A stretch of 51,923 bases of DNA from NCBI GenBank assembly GCA_946566685.1, contig CAMNXA010000020.1, positions 1-51,923 of the forward strand. The letters are read 5' to 3'. The position numbers and the translations under genes are program-made. Source of the stretch: an uncultured Lachnospiraceae bacterium. GTDB taxonomy: Bacteria; Bacillota; Clostridia; Lachnospirales; Lachnospiraceae. Of this stretch, positions 15,989 through 23,708 are shown piece after piece. The notes under the pieces are model-generated. The model was not told the origin of the DNA. It did not search any database and saw only the letters and a program-made list of their open reading frames with translations. Position 1 is the first letter of the stretch. Every line of letters starts with the position of its first letter.

Positions 15989-16272
15989 TGAAAGTTTCCT
16001 CCGTTATGTAAGATAATCTTAGAACCGCAAATACCGCTGGTCGCTTTGGGCCAGGGGATATCTTCCTATTTTCTTATTATAGCACGCCTGTCTGAAAAGG
16101 CAACTTTGAGAATCCGGGATTGGAATTTACACAATTCATGTTTTCCTAAACCATTTCCTGCTTATCCACACGCTGCTTTAGGAACAACGTCAGGATATAG
16201 GAATAGGCACTCTTTTTCGTTGCATAAAATCGAGCACGATGGATTTCGCGCTGACTCTTGAAGGCCGGACTA
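15989..16272 (-). other. Spacer between the MarR gene and trkA with a coding-like remnant
   Basis: After the MarR stop, the same strand stays open as a short frame (about 16146-16260) reading SQREIHRARFYATKKSAYSY and on to LKQRVDKQEMV, without a start codon or ribosome site of its own. It may be the remains of a C-terminal extension or of another gene. The rest (15989-16140) shows no gene; it should hold the trkA promoter, but I see no clear one. Confidence 0.35.
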
Positions 16273-16704
16273 CTAATCCTTTCTCTCCATCTCCTTTTCC
16301 AGCAAGGTATTATATAAGATAATATTGTCAACCATCTGCATCACTCTGTCATTTCCCATGATTTGCAGCGCACGATGTTCCAGTTCCCTCAAAGGTGTTA
16401 TCAGTTCATTGGCATAGACGATTCCCTTTTCCGTCAATGTGACCTGTTTTTCCCGGCGGTCCTCACATCCGGAAATCAGTTCAATATAGCCATCTTCCTT
16501 CAAAGAGCGAATCACACTGTTGACTGTCTGTTTTGTCATCCCGGTACAGGTACAGATTTTTTTCTGTGTCATCGCCTTCTGCCCTTCCAGCGTATACAAT
16601 ACAAGCAGCAGATAGTAATTGATATTCCTGGAAGCAGCCCAGGAACTGTACAATCCATTAGCCTGTCCCCATACGCCCCACAATTTCCGTTCATCCCCAG
16701 ACAT
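16273..16704 (-). CDS. MarR-family transcriptional regulator
   Basis: 143 aa from the ATG at 16704, 7 bp after GGAGG; another ATG two codons upstream is too close to that site. MarR proteins are dimeric winged-helix repressors that usually respond to small phenolic or toxic ligands. The winged helix lies at about 50-110: MTQKKICTCTGMTKQTVNSVIRSLKEDGYIELISG, followed by the wing DRREKQVTLTEKGI. N- and C-terminal dimerisation helices flank it. It stands alone between trkA and the GH130 operon; no obvious target is adjacent. Confidence 0.92.
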   Translation of the reverse strand: MSGDERKLWGVWGQANGLYSSWAASRNINYYLLLVLYTLEGQKAMTQKKICTCTGMTKQTVNSVIRSLKEDGYIELISGCEDRREKQVTLTEKGIVYANELITPLRELEHRALQIMGNDRVMQMVDNIILYNTLLEKEMERKD

Positions 16705-16783
16705 AACCATTCCTCCTGTTTCATCTGTTTATGTCTTATTATAGTATATCTGCATACTTTTATCAAGATTTTATAGGGTTACA

Positions 16784-16812
16784 GCAAAACCGGCAGCCCT
16801 TCAGACTGCCGG
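16784..16812 (-). terminator. Terminator of the mannan (GH130) operon
   Basis: On the minus strand, the stem CCGGCAG/CTGCCGG (16790-16812) is followed by TTTTG. It lies about 180 bp past the last GH130 stop codon, after the 55-bp tandem repeats. Confidence 0.7.
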
Positions 16813-16829
16813 TATACATTATATACTTT

Positions 16830-16978
16830 CCCTCGAGGCCGCGAATGCGATCCTCGGGATCGAGTTTCTCCCTTCGCCTCTGTTCCCTCGAGGCCGCGAA
16901 TGCGGTCCTCGGGATTGAGTTTCTCCCTTCGCCTCTGTTCCCTCGAGGCCGCGAATGCGGTCCTCGGGATCGAGCTCC
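16830..16978. repeat. Tandem 55-bp hairpin repeats (two and a half copies)
   Basis: Units start at 16830, 16885 and 16940, a period of exactly 55 bp. Each unit holds CGAGG-CCGC-GAAT-GCGG-T-CCTCG, a stable hairpin, and the third copy is cut short after GATCGAG. The copies differ at only a few bases. They lie between the GH130 stop codon and its terminator, so they form the 3' end of the mannan operon mRNA. Confidence 0.93.
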
Positions 16979-16988
16979 GCTCGATCCG

Positions 16989-18011
16989 TTAACGGATTCC
17001 CAACTCCGTATCAGACTCCGTGGTCCGGCTGTGGGTCTTGATATAATCCACAATCTCGTCCAGTTTGGTGAACGCAAGTCCCACATAGCTGTCCGCACAT
17101 CCATAATAAAGCGCGATCTTACCGCTCTCAGAATCATGAATGGTAGCGCAGGGAAAGCATACGTTGGGCACAAATCCTCTTTCCTCATACCACTCTTCCG
17201 GTGTCAGCAGGAAATTCTCACACCGGTACAGTACCTTGGAAGGATTGTCGATATCCAAAATCGCGCCGCCAATGGAATACACCAGGCCATTGCAAGTACC
17301 TGTCACACCATGGTAGAATAAGAGCCATCCTTCCGTGGTCTCGATGGGCGCCGCACCGCCGCCGATCTTGACGGACTCCCACCACTCGCTGCTTCTGCCC
17401 ATCACATGTCTGTGTCTGCCCCAGTACACCATATCCGGACTTTCGCTTAAGAAAATATCACCAAACGGTGTATGACCGGAATCGGACGGACGACTTAAGA
17501 GCATGTACTTGCCGTTAATCTTTCTCGGAAACAGCACCGCATTCCTGTTGAATGGTATAAACGGATTTTCGATTCTGGTAAATGTCTTGAAATCCGTGGT
17601 CTTTGCCATACCGATGGAGGCCCCGTAAAAGTCCTGGCACCAGATAATATAGTAAGTATCCTCCACCTTCACCAGACGGGGATCATAGGCATAGATCGGC
17701 ATAAAGTCATTACCGTCCTCATCCTTAAAAGGAATCTTCTCCGCCTCAAACTCCCAGTGAATGGCATCCTTGCTGTGTCCTAAATAAATATACGGTATAC
17801 CATTTACCTGTTCCCCACGGAACACACCGATAAACGCATCCCCGTAAGGCATTACCGCACTGTTAAAGATTCTGGCAACGCCCTCCACCGGATTTCTGCC
17901 GATAATCGGGTTCTCGCTGTATCTCCAGATTGGGGCACCTTTAAGTCCTTCCGGCTTCTCCTGCCAGGGCACGTTCTTTACTACCGGGCTGATCATCTTT
18001 ACTTCGCTCAT
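16989..18011 (-). CDS. GH130 mannoside phosphorylase (mannooligosaccharide phosphorylase type)
   Basis: 340 aa. GH130 enzymes cleave beta-1,4-mannosides with phosphate, giving mannose 1-phosphate. The five-bladed propeller signature is visible: RIFNSAVMPYGD, IYAYDPRLVKVEDTYYI (likely catalytic Asp in YDPRL), NRNAVLFPRKINGKYMLLSRPSD, and GGGAAPIETTEGWLLFYHGV. The length (about 330-340) and NPII..RNP region fit subfamily GH130_2, which contains R. albus RaMP2 and some mannosyl-N-acetylglucosamine phosphorylases. With a GH130_1 enzyme and an epimerase upstream, beta-mannooligosaccharide phosphorylysis is the best reading. The N-glycan-type activity is the alternative. Cytoplasmic: no signal peptide. 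Confidence 0.92.
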   Translation of the reverse strand: MSEVKMISPVVKNVPWQEKPEGLKGAPIWRYSENPIIGRNPVEGVARIFNSAVMPYGDAFIGVFRGEQVNGIPYIYLGHSKDAIHWEFEAEKIPFKDEDGNDFMPIYAYDPRLVKVEDTYYIIWCQDFYGASIGMAKTTDFKTFTRIENPFIPFNRNAVLFPRKINGKYMLLSRPSDSGHTPFGDIFLSESPDMVYWGRHRHVMGRSSEWWESVKIGGGAAPIETTEGWLLFYHGVTGTCNGLVYSIGGAILDIDNPSKVLYRCENFLLTPEEWYEERGFVPNVCFPCATIHDSESGKIALYYGCADSYVGLAFTKLDEIVDYIKTHSRTTESDTELGIR

Positions 18012-18046
18012 TTTTCTCCTCCTTTATCGAAGTGTCTGGCACTCCT

Positions 18047-19219
18047 TCACTGTCTCTTTAAAAATTCCAGGTTTTTCTGAATCAGGTCACATCTCTGCGC
18101 CACACACTCCACAGAACGCAGCGGATCCTTCGGGGTGTTAAACACATAGTCCAACAGCTTGTCGATGGTAGTCACTGCCACATGCATCCTGGTGTCACTG
18201 GCCGCATAGTAAATATATACTTCCCCGTTATCCTTGGCAATTGCGCCGTTGGTGAATACCACGTTGGACACATCGCCTACCCGCTCCCAGTCCCTGGGGC
18301 CGATCAGCATGCCGGAAGGCTCCGCAATCACTTTGGAGGGATCATGCAAGTCCGTAGCAAAAGCATAGATCACATAGCGCAGGCCGGCCGCTGTATTTCT
18401 CACGCCGTGGGCAATATGAATCCAGCCTTTATCTGTCTTAATGGGCGGAGCGCCCGCGCCGTTCTTAGCCTCCGTGATGGTGTGATATCTGCGGATGGAA
18501 GTCATCTTCTCCTCATCCACCACCGCATGAGTGATATCCTCGCACAGCCCGAAACCAATACCGCCGCCCGATCCTGTCTCGATAAAATCATCCATCGGTC
18601 TTGTATAAAAGGCATATTTGCCGTCCACAAACTCCGGATGCAGCACCACGTTTCTCTGCTGCGGGGAGCGAAGGGTCACCAGATTGGGCAGGCGCTCCCA
18701 CTCCTTCAAATCTTTAGTCCGCACAATACCCGCCGCAGCCACAGCCGCCGACAGATCGTTGACGGAGGTATCCTTGCTCTCGGAGCAGAACACCCCATAA
18801 ATATAACCGTCCTCATGTTTGGTCAGACGCATATCATACACATTGGTCTCCTCCGGACAGGTATCCGGCAGAAGGATCGGATAATCCCAGAATTTAAAAC
18901 CGTCAATCCCGTTATCACTCTCTGCCACACCGAAGAAAGATTTCCTGTCATTTCCCTCGATACGGGCAACCAGATAATACTTACCGTTCAACTCGATTGC
19001 CCCGGAATTCATCACCGCATTGACACCCAGACGCTCCATGAAATAAGGATTGGTCTCCGGATTTAAGTCATACCGCCAATGCAACGGAATATGCTCCCTT
19101 GTCAGCACAGGATACTGATACCTGTCATAAATCCCGTTGTAGCTGTCGGCCTTCACATTCTTTCTCCCGATCAGCTTATTGTACTTCTCCAATTCCACAT
19201 AATACTGTTGATGCAACAT
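18047..19219 (-). CDS. 4-O-beta-D-mannosyl-D-glucose phosphorylase (GH130_1)
   Basis: 390 aa from the ATG at 19219 (GGGAGGAGAG site), which equals the length of characterised mannosylglucose phosphorylases. It converts mannosyl-glucose plus phosphate to mannose 1-phosphate and glucose in the cytoplasm. The conserved stretch [19 protein letters not shown], then [42 protein letters not shown] (catalytic Asp), [20 protein letters not shown] and [17 protein letters not shown] is very close to that family as I know it. It sits 54 bp behind the 2-epimerase, whose product is its expected substrate. This is the standard mannan pathway of R. albus, Bacteroides and Roseburia. Confidence 0.95.
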   Translation of the reverse strand: MLHQQYYVELEKYNKLIGRKNVKADSYNGIYDRYQYPVLTREHIPLHWRYDLNPETNPYFMERLGVNAVMNSGAIELNGKYYLVARIEGNDRKSFFGVAESDNGIDGFKFWDYPILLPDTCPEETNVYDMRLTKHEDGYIYGVFCSESKDTSVNDLSAAVAAAGIVRTKDLKEWERLPNLVTLRSPQQRNVVLHPEFVDGKYAFYTRPMDDFIETGSGGGIGFGLCEDITHAVVDEEKMTSIRRYHTITEAKNGAGAPPIKTDKGWIHIAHGVRNTAAGLRYVIYAFATDLHDPSKVIAEPSGMLIGPRDWERVGDVSNVVFTNGAIAKDNGEVYIYYAASDTRMHVAVTTIDKLLDYVFNTPKDPLRSVECVAQRCDLIQKNLEFLKRQ

Positions 19220-19273
19220 ACTCTCCTCCCATTTCACTCTCATTTTATATCCCTTCTGTAAGAATTCCTGTTT

Positions 19274-20440
19274 TTAGAATTTCCTCTTGCACACCTCAAG
19301 ACACATCCTCCCATTATGATAAGGACACTTCCAGGGCTCCACGATCGGCTTATCGCTCACGGCTTCCCCCGCCTTATTCACATCCCAGAACCACTCGGAA
19401 CCGGGTCTTTTATCGATCACATGTGCCTTGATAAACTCCCACTCCGCCTTGGCGGCATCCAGATACTCCGTATGCTCCGGCGCCAGTTGATACCCGTTCA
19501 AAAAACCAACCACAGCCTCCGCCTGTACCCACCAGATGCGGTTTTCATCCACCACGCCTTTCTCACACTCATTGGCAAGTGAACTTCCGTCAAAGGCTGT
19601 CCGATATACTTGACCGGTTAAGTCAAGTATGATTGGCAGCATTTTATCTTCATATAACTTCTCTCCTAACACATCTGTGCCTCTGCGGATCAGCCAGGCG
19701 GTCTCAATATCGTGCCCATAGGAATGTAAGTCCAGAATAGAATGCATTTCCCTGTCAAAGAACACTTCCTGTCTGTGCAGTTCCTTGTTATAAATCTTGT
19801 CTGCAATGGTGTCAAGAATCCATTCCAGCCTCTTCTTCACCTCCACATTGCCGCTCACCCGATACAATTCCGTGTAAGCCTCGAACACATGAAGTAATGT
19901 ATTCATGGTCTTGTCTGCGATTACGCCGTTTTCGGAAAGCTTATCATTCTCTATCTCGTGAAATTCCCTGTCGAAAGCTTCCTTATAGCCAATCTCATCC
20001 ATACAGCGGTTCTCGATGATATGGAAAAGCTCCATCGCAGTCGCAAGGGCGTCCTCGTCTTTAGACGCATCATAATAGGAAGAGAGCGCATAAATGGAAA
20101 ACGCCTGGTTATAAGTATGCTTGGTCGTATCCTCCGGCGTACCATCATACTGAACCGACCAATAAACACCACCCTTTTCCTTATCCACGCAGTACTTGCG
20201 CATAAACTCGTAGCCTTGCCTTGCCTCTTCCAGCAAAGACTCATCCCGAAGTTCCAGATAGGCATTTGCAAAGAACCACGTGATACGGCTGTTTAAAATA
20301 CACCCCTTCACAGCCTTCTCATCGACTTTCAGGTCATGATCCATATACCCGTAATAACCGCCGTTAGCATCGTCCCGCAGCTTTTTCCAAAATGGAATGA
20401 TACACTCTGTCAGATGCTTTTTGATTTCTTCTGTCATCAT
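19274..20440 (-). CDS. Cellobiose/mannobiose 2-epimerase (AGE family)
   Basis: 388 aa from an ATG behind GGGGAGGAAACAG; the two adjacent ATGs make the exact start uncertain by one codon. The enzyme converts beta-1,4-mannobiose to mannosyl-glucose by epimerising C2 of the reducing sugar. The (alpha/alpha)6 barrel motifs are present: NSRITWFFANAY, GGVYWSVQYDG, KHTYNQAFSIYALSSYY, the catalytic-His segments LHSYGHDIETAWLI and WKCPYHNGRMCLEV, and RIWWVQAEAVVGF. These are close to R. albus cellobiose 2-epimerase. It is the first gene of the operon. An operator-like inverted repeat, ATACTTGAC-N7-GTCAAGTAT, lies inside the coding sequence at 19606-19630. Confidence 0.94.
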   Translation of the reverse strand: MMTEEIKKHLTECIIPFWKKLRDDANGGYYGYMDHDLKVDEKAVKGCILNSRITWFFANAYLELRDESLLEEARQGYEFMRKYCVDKEKGGVYWSVQYDGTPEDTTKHTYNQAFSIYALSSYYDASKDEDALATAMELFHIIENRCMDEIGYKEAFDREFHEIENDKLSENGVIADKTMNTLLHVFEAYTELYRVSGNVEVKKRLEWILDTIADKIYNKELHRQEVFFDREMHSILDLHSYGHDIETAWLIRRGTDVLGEKLYEDKMLPIILDLTGQVYRTAFDGSSLANECEKGVVDENRIWWVQAEAVVGFLNGYQLAPEHTEYLDAAKAEWEFIKAHVIDKRPGSEWFWDVNKAGEAVSDKPIVEPWKCPYHNGRMCLEVCKRKF

Positions 20441-20529
20441 AATCTGTTTCCTCCCCATCCCCTGTCAGCAATGCAATTTCTATGTTTAGGATTCTGCAAT
20501 CGATTGCCACTTGCTTTTAGCTAACTTTA

Positions 20530-20596
20530 ACTTTATAATTTAAGTAAAATTAATTATCTTATACCTAAATTATAAAGTATATTTTCATAATGTCAA
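20530..20596 (-). promoter_or_regulatory. Promoter and operator of the mannan operon
   Basis: A strong minus-strand promoter reads TTGACA (20591-20596), 16-bp spacer, TATAAT (20569-20574). The -10 lies inside one arm of an inverted repeat: ACTTTATAATTTA at 20530-20542 and its complement at 20566-20578 (13 of 13 bp). The sequence TTATAATTTAAGT (20533-20545) occurs again in the promoter of the LacI-type gene at 24780-24792, which suggests that this regulator binds here. Confidence 0.8.
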
Positions 20597-20785
20597 CAAC
20601 TTAAACAGATTAAATGCAAAAACAGCATCTTTACCCAAACCCAGGCAGATTTTTGTACAATTTCACTATAGCGATGCAGACATTCTTCGGTATGAGTCCT
20701 CCATGTCCGTGGTATGGACCTCCCACCGGCTTCCTCCGCCGCCCTGCCAAACACCCCATGATTTCTGCTCCTGCCGTCACTTAAT
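20597..20785. other. Spacer with no recognised gene
   Basis: Together with the promoter and 5' leader just described, this makes a 345-bp gap. I see no ORF with a ribosome site and no clear terminator for the CPBP-like gene that ends at 20786. Confidence 0.4.
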
Positions 20786-21523
20786 TTATCGACAGATTTT
20801 CTGTTTCTTCATTTTACAACAAATAAAAATACCAATGCCTATCATGGCAATAAGCATCAGCACCGCTATGACAAATGACGATTCATTCTTTATATGATTA
20901 CCTGCTTCTGAATTTACCAAAACATCCCAAATAGCACCAACACCCCAAAAGAAAGGAAATAATGAGAATATATTGCGTGTAAAATAGAATACTGTAACAT
21001 ACATAACGCCGACAAAAAATAACTTTTTAAATTCCGGTTGAAAGCCTGCATGATGTAAACTGTAAAAAATGGCAGTAATAAAAATAGCCGGAAGTACTCC
21101 AAACGCTCTTTCAAATTCATAACGTAGAAATCCGTATATAAAAACCATTTCAAATATTCCTGCAACTAAGATATATGTAATCGCATATAGTGAATTTATA
21201 TTAAAAACTATATTTCCCGTATTTTTGCTTATAAACATAACTAATAAAAGAATACCAGCAACTACATTAATTGCCAAACTGACAGTCAACTTATCTTTAT
21301 GTATGCCAAAGACAGATAAAGTTTTCTTTTTTATGATCAAAATATAATAGATAGGCGTAAAGAACCCCAAAAGCAAGATCATGAGCAGATCTCTCAAAAC
21401 AATACTGCTGATCTCGCTGGTAAATAATGTCATGGCCATACTCAACAAAACCATCAATAAACCACAGACCAATCCGAATATACTTTCTTTATCAATGGCA
21501 AAATGGAACCATTTATTCTTCAT
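20786..21523 (-). CDS. CPBP-like intramembrane protein with degenerate active site
   Basis: 245 aa with about seven to eight hydrophobic segments. The order of elements fits the CPBP (CAAX protease/bacteriocin-processing) family. In active members motif 1 is EExxxR; here it reads EMVFIYGFLRYEFE, missing the second Glu and the Arg at its usual place. Motif 2, FxxxH, is present as FYSLHH. The last motif is unclear. Either the enzyme uses a variant site or it is not a protease. The gene overlaps the PadR gene by 11 bp, so the two are translated together. Its ribosome site, GGAGGG, is inside the end of the PadR gene. The pair is AT-rich. A link to stress, immunity or export is possible but not shown. 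Confidence 0.65.
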   Translation of the reverse strand: MKNKWFHFAIDKESIFGLVCGLLMVLLSMAMTLFTSEISSIVLRDLLMILLLGFFTPIYYILIIKKKTLSVFGIHKDKLTVSLAINVVAGILLLVMFISKNTGNIVFNINSLYAITYILVAGIFEMVFIYGFLRYEFERAFGVLPAIFITAIFYSLHHAGFQPEFKKLFFVGVMYVTVFYFTRNIFSLFPFFWGVGAIWDVLVNSEAGNHIKNESSFVIAVLMLIAMIGIGIFICCKMKKQKICR

Positions 21524-22064
21524 TATTTATTTTTCCCTCCTTGATAACACATAGCAGCCTTTTGGTTCCAGATATTTCAGCTTGCACTATATCAGTCATT
21601 CTCTCTAAATTCGCCACATGGAAGTCAGGCACTTCTTGTTTCCATACTGCATTGTTCTGTTTACTGATTCCCGTCAGATAAGATTGTAAGATATCGAGTC
21701 TTTTTTTCAGTAATTTTTTCTTTTCTTCTTCCTCTAAAATATCCATAACAAAAGCAGCTATTGTAAAAATATTGGTATCGAAACTAAACTGAAGAATTGA
21801 TTCCTTAATGGTTTCTTTTAGTTCATCTCTCCCTTTTTCAGTTAAAGAATATATTGTTCTATCCGGCATATTGCCTATCTTTTCTATTGTTCCTTCTAAC
21901 AAACCTCTCTTTTCTAAATTTTTCAATGTTGTATAGACTGTTGAGTCTGCTACGTTGAACCACCACTTAATATTCATATAATCTAACAATTTTGTTATTT
22001 CATACGCATTAAGTGGTTTTTCATAAATAATTCCCAAAAGCAAGGTAGCTGGTTTTGATAACAT
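21513..22064 (-). CDS. PadR-family transcriptional regulator
   Basis: 183 aa from the ATG at 22064 (GGAGGAGAAGAG site); 21 earlier in-frame codons lack a start context. The N-terminal winged helix (LSKPATLLLGIIYEKPLNAYEITKLLDYM, then DSTVYTTLKNLEKRGLLEG and TIYSLTEKGRDEL) is typical PadR. The C-terminal part (about 100-180) is the helical Vir_act_alpha_C-like dimerisation domain. PadR proteins usually repress their own operon. A perfect 14-bp palindrome CTTTATATATAAAG lies at 22095-22108, 31 bp ahead of the ATG, and is the likely operator. The partner gene downstream is a CPBP-like membrane protein. Confidence 0.92.
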   Translation of the reverse strand: MLSKPATLLLGIIYEKPLNAYEITKLLDYMNIKWWFNVADSTVYTTLKNLEKRGLLEGTIEKIGNMPDRTIYSLTEKGRDELKETIKESILQFSFDTNIFTIAAFVMDILEEEEKKKLLKKRLDILQSYLTGISKQNNAVWKQEVPDFHVANLERMTDIVQAEISGTKRLLCVIKEGKINNEE

Positions 22065-22094
22065 CTCTTCTCCTCCTTGTTCATGTATAAATTG

Positions 22095-22108
22095 CTTTAT
22101 ATATAAAG
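22095..22108. promoter_or_regulatory. Palindrome, likely PadR operator
   Basis: CTTTATATATAAAG is a perfect 14-bp palindrome between the PadR start codon and the AT-rich promoter area (TATTAT and TATATAG nearby on the minus strand). An operator here would give autorepression. Confidence 0.5.
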
Positions 22109-22147
22109 TACTATATAATAATAGCATACTAATGCGGAATAGTAAAC

Positions 22148-22186
22148 AAAAAAAGAGCCATTGAACCCCCGTTCAGACTCCTTTTT
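22148..22186 (-). terminator. Terminator after the AlbA_2-domain gene
   Basis: On the minus strand an imperfect stem (AGTCTGAAC with GTTCA..GGCT) is followed by a run of seven T. It lies 40 bp past the stop codon of the gene ending at 22226. Confidence 0.7.
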
Positions 22187-22225
22187 CATCTATTTATCAA
22201 GGTTGCGGACGCTGGCCGCTGGTAA

Positions 22226-23479
22226 TTATTTTATCACATACTTAGTCCCCTTTCCTCTGCCTTCAATTTTCACAACACCTTTTTCCCCCATCTCTTTCAG
22301 TAATTGTGTTGTCTTTGATTTACCAAACGGGGCGTAAGGAGCAATTTCGCTAATTGATTTCAGCATTGTCTTGCTCAAAATTTTATATATTTTTCTTTCG
22401 TCTTCCGTTAAATTCAGGTTTTTCTCAAAAACCGGGAGTACAATCTTAATTGTATTTTCCGACACTTCAAAATCTGGCTTCTTCAATCCCCCTTCATAGA
22501 GCTGCTTTATCCGTGTAATTCCTGTACCAAATATTTCGACAAACCCCAGTCTGTAAAATACATTTGCAAGATTTCTGTTTCTTAAGACTGAAAGTTTTCC
22601 CGATAAATACTCATCTTCTGTTATTCCGGAAGGCAGTCCTCCCGGAGAAATAATTTCTATTCTGTCGTCAAACATCGAAACTTTTATCTGTGACTCCACA
22701 TCCCACGCCCTATGGATCAGTGCATTTGCAATCGCTTCCCTAAACGCAGCCTCCGGTATTTTCTCTACCTTCTCCCTCTCGGTGCCTTGTATTTCCTCGT
22801 ATTGATAATAATCTTTGAATACCTCTGATACTTTTTCGTAGGCCGCCAAAATGGATATATGATCAAATGTTGCTCTCTTATGAATCACACTGATGCTCTC
22901 ACCGAACCTCACCATATCAATTCCCGGAAAATGATTTTTATCCGCCAAAATACCAGCCGCATTATTATATCCAGCGGTGCTGTTATATAAGTTCAGCGTT
23001 TTCAAGGTATCTTGATTAAAAGTTTCAATCTGAATACATTCTTTTAATTTTTGACATAACATATCAAATGTCAGTTCTTGCTCTTCACAGGGCAATTCTT
23101 CAAATCTGATATTTTTTCCTTCTAAAATCAGTCTTGACAGTTCCAGTGTGTCAGCCTCTATTGTTGCAGTATTATTTCGCTTATATGCCTTGGATTTATA
23201 TAAATATGGCTTTTGAAGCCCGCTTTTTACAGTCAGTTTTATCGTTCTGTCATTATTTTGCAGTTCCAGTGTATAATCAGGCTGCGGAGTAATGCTGTCA
23301 TTAATTTTATTTTCGATATCCAGACACGCTTGTTTTACATCCGGCAGGTCTTTGATATTACCATTGTCATCAACACCAAAAAATATTTCTCCACCATCGT
23401 AATTCGAAAAGGCGCTTACTGTTTTTAAAAATGTATTTGTAATCGTTTCTTTGAATTCTGTTGTTCTTGTTTCACGCAT
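22226..23479 (-). CDS. Schlafen/AlbA_2-domain protein with helix-turn-helix end
   Basis: 417 aa from the ATG at 23479 (GGAAAGGG site). The N-terminal AlbA_2/AAA_4 domain (about 1-120) has TEFKE and the SAFSNYDGGEIFFGVDDNG motif. The middle has FREAIANALIHRAWDVESQIKVSMFDDRIEIISPGGLP, the HATPase-like region usual for this family (HATPase_c_4), and then a GFVEIFGTGITRI segment. The C-terminus (about 355-417) looks like a winged helix. Such proteins are annotated as putative transcriptional regulators or ATP-binding proteins; the real role is mostly unknown. A perfect 23-bp inverted repeat just upstream (23524-23575) may be its binding site. It is a single-gene unit. Confidence 0.88.
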   Translation of the reverse strand: MRETRTTEFKETITNTFLKTVSAFSNYDGGEIFFGVDDNGNIKDLPDVKQACLDIENKINDSITPQPDYTLELQNNDRTIKLTVKSGLQKPYLYKSKAYKRNNTATIEADTLELSRLILEGKNIRFEELPCEEQELTFDMLCQKLKECIQIETFNQDTLKTLNLYNSTAGYNNAAGILADKNHFPGIDMVRFGESISVIHKRATFDHISILAAYEKVSEVFKDYYQYEEIQGTEREKVEKIPEAAFREAIANALIHRAWDVESQIKVSMFDDRIEIISPGGLPSGITEDEYLSGKLSVLRNRNLANVFYRLGFVEIFGTGITRIKQLYEGGLKKPDFEVSENTIKIVLPVFEKNLNLTEDERKIYKILSKTMLKSISEIAPYAPFGKSKTTQLLKEMGEKGVVKIEGRGKGTKYVIK

Positions 23480-23523
23480 ACACTTCTTTCCCTTTCCAAT
23501 TCTACTGCTTATATTATACATAG

Positions 23524-23575
23524 AAGCACTCAGAAAAACAATCGTATTTTTTTACGATTGTTTTTCTGAGTGCTT
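23524..23575. repeat. Perfect 23-bp inverted repeat upstream of the AlbA_2 gene
   Basis: Two arms of 23 bp (23524-23546 and 23553-23575) pair without mismatch around a 6-nt T loop. The arms start AAGCACTCAG and are AT-rich towards the loop. It lies 45 bp ahead of the AlbA_2 gene start. On either strand it could form a long RNA hairpin; in DNA it could be an operator. Confidence 0.93.
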
Positions 23576-23658
23576 TGAGTCGTTTTCAGAGTACCTGTAA
23601 TGTAATATCAATAATCCTTTTATAACCACAGGACAGATTCCCCATAAAAAAGTAATTT

Positions 23659-23689
23659 CTGAAAAACAGCCCTCCGAAACCGGAAGGCT
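23659..23689 (-). terminator. Terminator of the LacI-type gene
   Basis: On the minus strand, AGCCTTCCG pairs with CGGAGGGCT (23668-23689, one G-T pair) around GTTT, followed by GTTTTTC. It lies 20 bp past the stop codon of the LacI-type gene. Confidence 0.88.
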
Positions 23690-23708
23690 TATGTTATACG
23701 AAATATTG

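Noticed and set aside
16830..16978. CRISPR array
   Set aside because: The 55-bp units are contiguous and alike over their whole length; there are no unique spacers and no cas genes.
18182..19066. Plus-strand frame of 294 codons opposite the mannosylglucose phosphorylase gene
   Set aside because: The minus strand carries a full GH130_1 enzyme; the plus frame has no start context and resembles nothing.
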